Assembly (NCBI GenBank): GCA_029255685.2
Contig: CM055313.2
Coordinates: 69,108,641 to 69,172,640, forward strand
Origin: Silene conica
Lineage: Eukaryota; Streptophyta; Magnoliopsida; Caryophyllales; Caryophyllaceae
Length of the DNA: 64,000 bases
Direction: 5' to 3'
Part shown: positions 59,301 to 64,000 of the stretch, one piece after another
How the letters are laid out: the number at the start of each line of letters is the position of its first letter
How positions within the stretch are numbered: position 1 is the first letter of the stretch
Translations under genes and position numbers: made by a program
Notes under the pieces: generated by a model
What the model was told of the DNA's origin: nothing
Databases searched by the model: none
The model's input: the letters and a program-made list of their open reading frames with translations, nothing else

Positions 59301-59934
59301 TATGTTGTTGAATTGTAAAATCTGGAAAATACAATTAAGAAACCCTAATTTTAACTGGAAACAAAATGCAAAGTGACTAATTGAACTAAACACCAATTTT
59401 AAGTAAAACACAACTACATAAACGAAGATTTTTAACGAATTGACGAAAATCAAAGAAGAATATGAAAAAAAACCCCTAAAATTATGCTAAAACGAGAAAA
59501 AAGTACACAAATACTCTAATTGAACTACATAATGAAACACACTGCTCAAAATTGAAGAATAACAACAGAAAACAAAACAAAAATCAACTTAAAAAACCTA
59601 CAAAAGTAGCGAAAATAGAAGAAAAACGAAGTCAATAGTTTTACTGGAGATTACCTGAATATGAACAGATTAGAGACGAAAATGAGCGAACTAATCGACG
59701 AAGAAAAGATGAGCAAGATGATGGAGGTTTTACTGGAGAAGATGAAGGTTTTACAGTAGAATTATGGAGGTTTTGCGGTTGATTTTCGAATTATGGAGGT
59801 TTTTGCGGTTGATTTTCAATTGGAAGTTGAAAAGAGGGAAAAAAGAAGACAGGTGTAAAGTTTGGGTTTTTATATGAATTGTGAGATTTAATCTCAGCCA
59901 CTAATCTCAACTCAAAATGGATGGCTCAGATTCA
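59301..59934. other. Right subterminal region of M1, presumed promoter side
   Basis: No ORF of note on either strand. On minus it would hold the promoter and 5' UTR of the Ulp1-like gene. Repeated ATGGAGGTTTTRC words occur at 59720-59805. Confidence 0.5.
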
Positions 59935-59977
59935 AAGGTGTAACTCACCAAATATACCCCAACTCATATGATCCTAC

Positions 59978-59981
<4 letters not shown>
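59935..59981. repeat. Right terminal inverted repeat of M1
   Basis: Read inward (minus) it is AGAAGTAGGATCATATGAGT, then TTGGTGAGTTAC; the TGAGTT words start 19 bp apart. The sequence and about 70 bp beyond match the left end of M2 at 29584. Confidence 0.8.

Positions 59982-60022
<41 letters not shown>
59982..60022. repeat. (TA)n microsatellite between M1 and E3
   Basis: About 40 bp of pure TA, shared by the M1 right end and the E3 left end. Confidence 0.95.
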
Positions 60023-60027
<5 letters not shown>

Positions 60028-60714
60028 TGAATCACGTGAGGCCGCCCTCTTAGGGTGAGGCTGCCGGACCCTTCTGAACCGTTAGATTTAAGTATCACGG
60101 ACGCACCAGATTGTGCCACGTGTCATATATAATAAAAAAAAACACTGACATTCCTTACTTCATTTCGCGTCTTTTCAAATTCATTCCATCACAAAACCCG
60201 TTGCTCTCTCTCTCTCTCTCTCTCTATCTCGCTCGCTCGCTCGCTCGCTCGTTCTCTCGCTCGCTCGTCTTCTTCCCGGAATCTATCGTCGTCCTTCATT
60301 TTCTTCGTATGTTTCTTCATCTTTCTTCATCTTTGATTTTGCATGTAGTTAGTCTGTTACATTTTTGTCAGCAAGTTATTTAAGTAGTTTAATTACTGAT
60401 TTGCGTTTAATTTTGTTTTTTTTGCTATTTTCTTGCTCGATTATCATTAGTTGAATGTTTATTGTTATTTTCCATTGTTAGTGATATCTAGGGTTTGTGA
60501 TGAAAATATCTAGGGTTAATTAGGATGTTGTTTCTTATAAGTACTGAAATGTCGTTTTTCTTTGCTATTTTCCTACTCGATTATCATTAGTTGAATGTTT
60601 ATTGTTATTTTTTCATATTAGTGATATCTAGGGTTTTGAGATGAGAAACGAGTTTATGTGATCGTAAGAGTTTTGAGTAAGTTTCAGTAGTAAGTAGTAT
60701 TCGTGTCAGTAATA

Positions 60715-61420
60715 TAGCCATCTAGTTTAACAAAATAAGCATGTTGTTTCACTTTATAAGCTTCTAGTTTCACAAGTTAAGAATTCAAAAAATTCAGGTT
60801 ACTTTCTGGTTATTTTTCATTGTTAGTGATACCTAGGGTTGTGATGAAAATATCTAGGTTTTGAGAGTGTTTTTGATTATTTTAGTACGTTATAATGTGA
60901 TTTGTTTGTCGTTTTTTGGATGTGTGGTTTATTTTCGAAGATTTGAGGCGAAATAAGCAAGCATTGTCGTTCTTCGAAGTTTTTAACATCAACAACCTCC
61001 ATTATCAACTTCTAGTTTCACAAAATAAGCATGTAGTTTCACTTCATAAGCTTCTAGTTTCACAAGTTAAGAATTCAAAAAAACAGGCTGATTTTTCAAC
61101 AGGTTTCACAATATAGCCAACTAGTTTCACAAAATAAGCATGTAGTTTCACTTCATAAGCTTCTAGTTTCACAAGTTAAGAATTCAAAAAAACAGGCTGA
61201 TTTTTCAACAGGTTTCAATATATAGCCAACTAGTTTCACAAAATAAGCATGTAGTTTCACTTCATAAGCTTCTAGTTTCACAAGTTAAGAATTCAAAAAA
61301 ACAGGCTGATTTTTCAACAGGTTTCACAATATAGCCAACTAGTTTCACAAAATAAGCATGTAGTTTCACTTCATAAACTTCTAGTTTCACAATATAACTC
61401 TTAGATTCACATAATAAGTT
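60715..61420 (+). repeat. 109-bp tandem repeat with TAGTTTCAC motifs
   Basis: Three near-identical 109-bp units (ACAGGCTGATTTTTCAACAG starts at 61083, 61192 and 61301) and diverged partial units on both sides. Each unit contains TAGTTTCACAAAATAAGC, GTAGTTTCACTTCATAAGC and CTAGTTTCACAAG, so the short word TAGTTTCAC is repeated every 20-40 bp. Confidence 0.92.
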
Positions 61421-61603
61421 TATTTCAGTTTTAAGTTTATTTTCTATTATTTTCAGTTTAAGGTTCTTTTTCTGATTATGAAACTAAGCCTTTTATTATG
61501 TGAAATCTAAGAGTCTGTGTTTCACAATGTATGCTTTTTTATTCTATTTTGTAATGCTTGTAGGTTACTTTGTGGTTTTAAACTTAATTACCTTTGGTCA
61601 AAT

Positions 61604-62233
61604 ATGGAAAACTGGTGCAAGGGGTGGGTAGTGAATCTTCACGCAGAAGATAAAGCAGAATATGTCCAGAATTACATAACAGAAAAAAAAGAGGCCATGG
61701 CATTCTCATTTACTCCCTTACGGACTGTTGAGCTCACAAACAACTGTTATCAACCCCAACTGGCTGTTTTTAATAATCAAGATGTAATGAATAACATCTT
61801 CAAACAACTTAAGTGTAACCTAGATAAGGCAAACATGGCATTGGTCTGTCGGAACTGGTGTCAGCTTTTCCTCCTACACCCTAGTGCACCTCTCATTCGA
61901 GTTGCGTATGGGATTTCTCTGCGTATCAATGATGTCAATGGTGTGAGAATAGTTCGTAGGGGTGCTAGAATCATTTATAAAAGATGCAAGTGCTTTATGA
62001 CAAATGATCCGGGATCTAAATTACTCCTACATTGTGTGCAAAGTGAAAATCCTTACCAAAGTGAACACCTTAGAGATCTAACTGATGCTGAAATCGACCA
62101 AACACAAGAGTTGCTTGACATTTTAGATGTGCCATCTCCAGAACTTGACTTAGCAGTTGCTACTTCGACAGAGTTGATGACTCGGGCGAAATTATCTTGG
62201 TTTGATTTACCTTTCTTGGCATTCGATATGTAG
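61604..62233 (+). CDS. Unidentified protein, weak F-box-like segment
   Basis: The frame is open from 61517 to 62233. I start at the ATG at 61604 (MENWCKGW, 209 aa), but a 3' splice site at about 61562 (CTTGTAG|GT) would make this a downstream exon that begins a little earlier. I do not recognise the family. A stretch near residues 62-98 (DVMNNIFKQLKCNLDKANMA, then LVCRNWCQLF) resembles an F-box helix bundle (hydrophobic pairs, then LVCRxW), but without the usual LPxD start. The C-terminal third is acidic and Leu-rich (DAEIDQTQELLDILDVPSPE). It lies inside or just beyond the MULE-like element E3, so it is either an element gene, a captured gene or a host gene. Confidence 0.45.
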   Translation: MENWCKGWVVNLHAEDKAEYVQNYITEKKEAMAFSFTPLRTVELTNNCYQPQLAVFNNQDVMNNIFKQLKCNLDKANMALVCRNWCQLFLLHPSAPLIRVAYGISLRINDVNGVRIVRRGARIIYKRCKCFMTNDPGSKLLLHCVQSENPYQSEHLRDLTDAEIDQTQELLDILDVPSPELDLAVATSTELMTRAKLSWFDLPFLAFDM

Positions 62234-62328
62234 CATAGCTGCTCAAGTTTGTATTGTTGGAGCTTGTGTCCTCCACATGTAGTGTGATAACGTCATTGCA
62301 CATACCCTTGTACGGACAAGTGGGAGAT

Positions 62329-63329
62329 TGTTGGGGCTGGTGTCCTTGACAATTAAGTACAATGACTTATTAAATCTCTTTAAGGATCACAAGGGCATAC
62401 TTTTGTATTATTACCAATTGATCCACGTTTATCAATAACGGTTGGCTTGCTAGATAAGTTTGACGTTATTGTCATACGGATGGCGGTGATCAACTGGTCC
62501 CTATACGTCACACCTATAGGACACGTTTGAGAGATGTGAAGGTATGAAAATACAATCACATTTATGCCGGATATGACTAAACAGTTAGTCAGAGGTATTG
62601 ACTATTAAATTAGTCAATAAGATGTTGAGATTATTATTTAATACGGATTAAATAATTTTAGCTAATACGGATTGCATGATTAATTCGTAAAATTAAATAT
62701 AAACGGTTATATTTAATTAAATATTGTATTTGCGTATTAATATAAACAGTTATATTAATTTGGGTAATTATACAATATCGTAATTTTATCAGACCATTAT
62801 TAATACATCGACTGCATTAATATCTGATAACATGCATACGATTTATAAACAAAACCCGCGAATAAAGTTTAGCTAAATGGGTCGAATCACAAATTAGAAT
62901 AAGGTAAGAGTGGAAAGCCCACTCCTACCCTATTGAAAATTTCGGCCAAAAGAGCTACATAAGGAGGAGGACTCTCCTGATGTCAGGGACTCTTGTTTCA
63001 CTGTTTAAACAAATCTCAAGGAAAAATTAGGGTTTTGAGAGCTTTCTTCTCCCAAAACCTCAGATCTCACATCTAAAACCTAAATAGCTCTCCCAATATT
63101 GCAAGGCAGTTGGAGAGGATTTCTAGCACACGCGGCCACGTCTCATTCTAAGTCTTGGGTGCAAGTTATAGGAGGGAATTTGTGTTAATTCATGTTCTTA
63201 GGCCTTTCGCACAAGGACTAAAGGTTGTACTTCTTTTCTTATCCTTTTTAATCTTATGACTATAAACACAACTGTATTTTTCATTATAATCCTGCAAGTT
63301 TAGGGCGAATACATGCTTTATTCCCCACA
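62329..63329 (+). repeat. 5' LTR of the right-edge Copia element
   Basis: TGTTGGGGCTGG...TTCCCCACA, about 1001 bp, TG...CA ends. The inverted ends TGTTGGGG and CCCCACA are as usual for plant Copia LTRs. Confidence 0.85.
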
Positions 63330-63414
63330 AGTGGTATCAGAGCCAGGCCATGAAAATTTTACCTTTGTGTTTTTCGTAAGTTTTAAAACCTGAAAAATCG
63401 TCTTCTGCCGCTAA

Positions 63415-63650
63415 GTCGGTCGATCAACCCCCCGTTGCGGTCGGTCGACCGCCTCCTGCGTGTTTTTCTGTTTCGATAGTTTATCTTTTGTGAGAAATCG
63501 TGTTCAGAAACTCGGTTTCGTGTTTTGTGGTCGGTCGACCTGTTTTTCGGGTCGGTCGACCATTCTGCTTTAAAAAAAAAAAAAAAAAAAATTTTTTTTT
63601 TTCGTCAGGTGGTCGGTAGACCTGTTTATTGGGTCGGTAGACCACCCCTG
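63415..63650. repeat. GGTCGGTCGACC palindromic words in the Copia leader
   Basis: At least four copies of GGTCGGTCGACC or GGTCGGTAGACC are spaced irregularly in an otherwise T- and A-rich leader, some in pairs separated by TGTTTTTCGG or TGTTTATTGG. Confidence 0.8.
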
Positions 63651-64000
63651 TAACAGACTCGTTTTTTTTATTTTCCGAAAATAACATGTTTTATTTTCAC
63701 ATGGCCTTTAGTAATATACTATATACGGAAATAGTATATTATTAATTTTGTGAAACGGTTCACCCTCGTTTGATACATATTATTTTAAAACGGTTTAAAA
63801 TAATAGGATTATAAACTTATTAAAATTAAAGTGGTTAAAACGGTATAATCACATAATTTTAATCCTAAAAGGTGGTTTGGTAAAAATTTGTTAATCATAA
63901 TAACAGTATTATGTCATGTATGAATTTTAATTTAGTTGATGCATTTTATTTATCGTCTTGTTGAATGTCTAATGAATGCTTTCAATAACGTATTTAATTT

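Larger units (their letters stand above)
46540..59981 (+). mobile_element. Apparently complete MULE (M1) with FAR1-type transposase and Ulp1-like gene
   Basis: The 13.4 kb element carries two convergent genes: a transposase (46965-51228, plus) and a Ulp1-like protein (52159-58788, minus). Termini are imperfect inverted repeats of about 48 bp, and both abut (TA)n tracts (46482-46539, 59982-60022). Non-coding parts hold many arrays of a TACAATAAC-core repeat. All inferred exons are open and splice sites are consensus, so it looks potentially autonomous. MULEs carrying a second gene with a C48 protease domain are known in plants (Kaonashi-type). The intron arrays and duplicated protease unit are not part of that description as I know it. 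An ordinary 9-bp target duplication cannot be seen because both flanks are TA repeats. Confidence 0.88.
60023..62233 (+). mobile_element. (TA)n-adjacent MULE-like element E3, right end not found
   Basis: The left terminus GAAATTGAATCACGTGAGGC is followed by a second GTGAGG 19 bp after the first, the same design as M1, with different bases. After it come CT/GCTC microsatellites (60204-60270), a region with diverged duplications (TTATCATTAGTTGAATGTTT at 60440 and 60581), a tandem repeat (60715-61420) and an ORF. No matching right terminus is visible before the Copia LTR at 62329, so it is truncated or that end has diverged. Confidence 0.5.
62329..64000 (+). mobile_element. Ty1/Copia element, 5' end, runs off the window
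   Basis: A 5' LTR (62329-63329) is followed by a Met-tRNA primer site (TGGTATCAGAGCC, 63332-63344) and untranslated leader to the window end. A polypurine-like GGACAAGTGGGAGAT lies directly before the LTR, and LTR-start-like sequence (TGTTGGAGCTTGTGTCC) appears at 62255. The LTR may therefore also be the 3' LTR of another copy to the left, but no Copia coding sequence is seen there. The gag is not reached. Wholeness cannot be judged. Confidence 0.8.

Noticed and set aside
63332-63344. TGGTATCAGAGCC as part of a tRNA gene (also at 67, 9500 and 29160)
   Set aside because: Only the 3'-end complement of initiator tRNA-Met is present. These are retrotransposon primer binding sites.

Overview
The window is nuclear DNA of a flowering plant, almost certainly a eudicot. 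The evidence is spliced genes with plant GT-AG introns, plant Copia and RTE-type elements, MULE/FAR1 transposase, Stowaway, hAT and Tourist-like MITEs, and one NDR1/HIN1-like gene. Caryophyllales is only a weak impression. I see one convincing host gene (45781-46404, minus). Nearly everything else is transposable elements, often nested several deep.

Left part (1-13.2 kb): a Copia fossil (1-1724); an 8 kb minus-strand Copia element with both LTRs and a GGTCC target duplication (2011-10075), whose left LTR is split by a 2.57 kb solo LTR (2238-4811); then a Copia remnant running into a Ty3/Gypsy integrase remnant (10347-12737).

Middle-left (13.2-29.6 kb): MITEs, a small Helitron, and an RTE-type LINE (17795-27180). 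The LINE is split by a solo LTR (20346-26522), which is itself split by an opposite-strand member of the same LTR family (21857-24732) and by a hAT-like element (25554-26211). A TRIM (27787-29325) with its own DNA-element insertion follows. The three related solo LTRs carry arrays of hairpins with a constant loop and stems that change in both arms together.

Middle (29.6-44.1 kb): a Pack-MULE-like element (29584-32673) with an LRR-gene fragment and a 404-bp higher-order repeat; a small (TA)n-flanked element; a decayed Helitron helicase; an internally deleted non-LTR element with a 16-bp target duplication; and a Helitron (40790-44070) that contains a second Helitron and a palindrome of about 0.7 kb per arm.

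Right (45.8-64 kb): the host gene, then a 13.4 kb apparently complete MULE (46540-59981). It has two convergent genes with open reading frames through all the exons I inferred: a FAR1-type transposase of about 814 aa, and a ten-exon Ulp1-like protein of about 1331 aa in which the C48 protease unit is duplicated and the second copy has lost its catalytic Cys. Introns, the intergenic gap and the subterminal regions are filled with arrays of a TACAATAAC motif, nearly all in one orientation whichever strand the gene is on. The Pack-MULE carries the same motif in the orientation predicted by its termini. Four (TA)n-associated elements share a terminus design (two TGAG words 18-19 bp apart), and each has its own short repeated internal motif. 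This resembles the VANDAL/VANC anti-silencing arrangement of Arabidopsis MULEs and is, with the covarying hairpin arrays, the main thing to check. A MULE-like left end (60023 on) with an unidentified ORF and the 5' LTR of a Copia element (62329 on) close the window.
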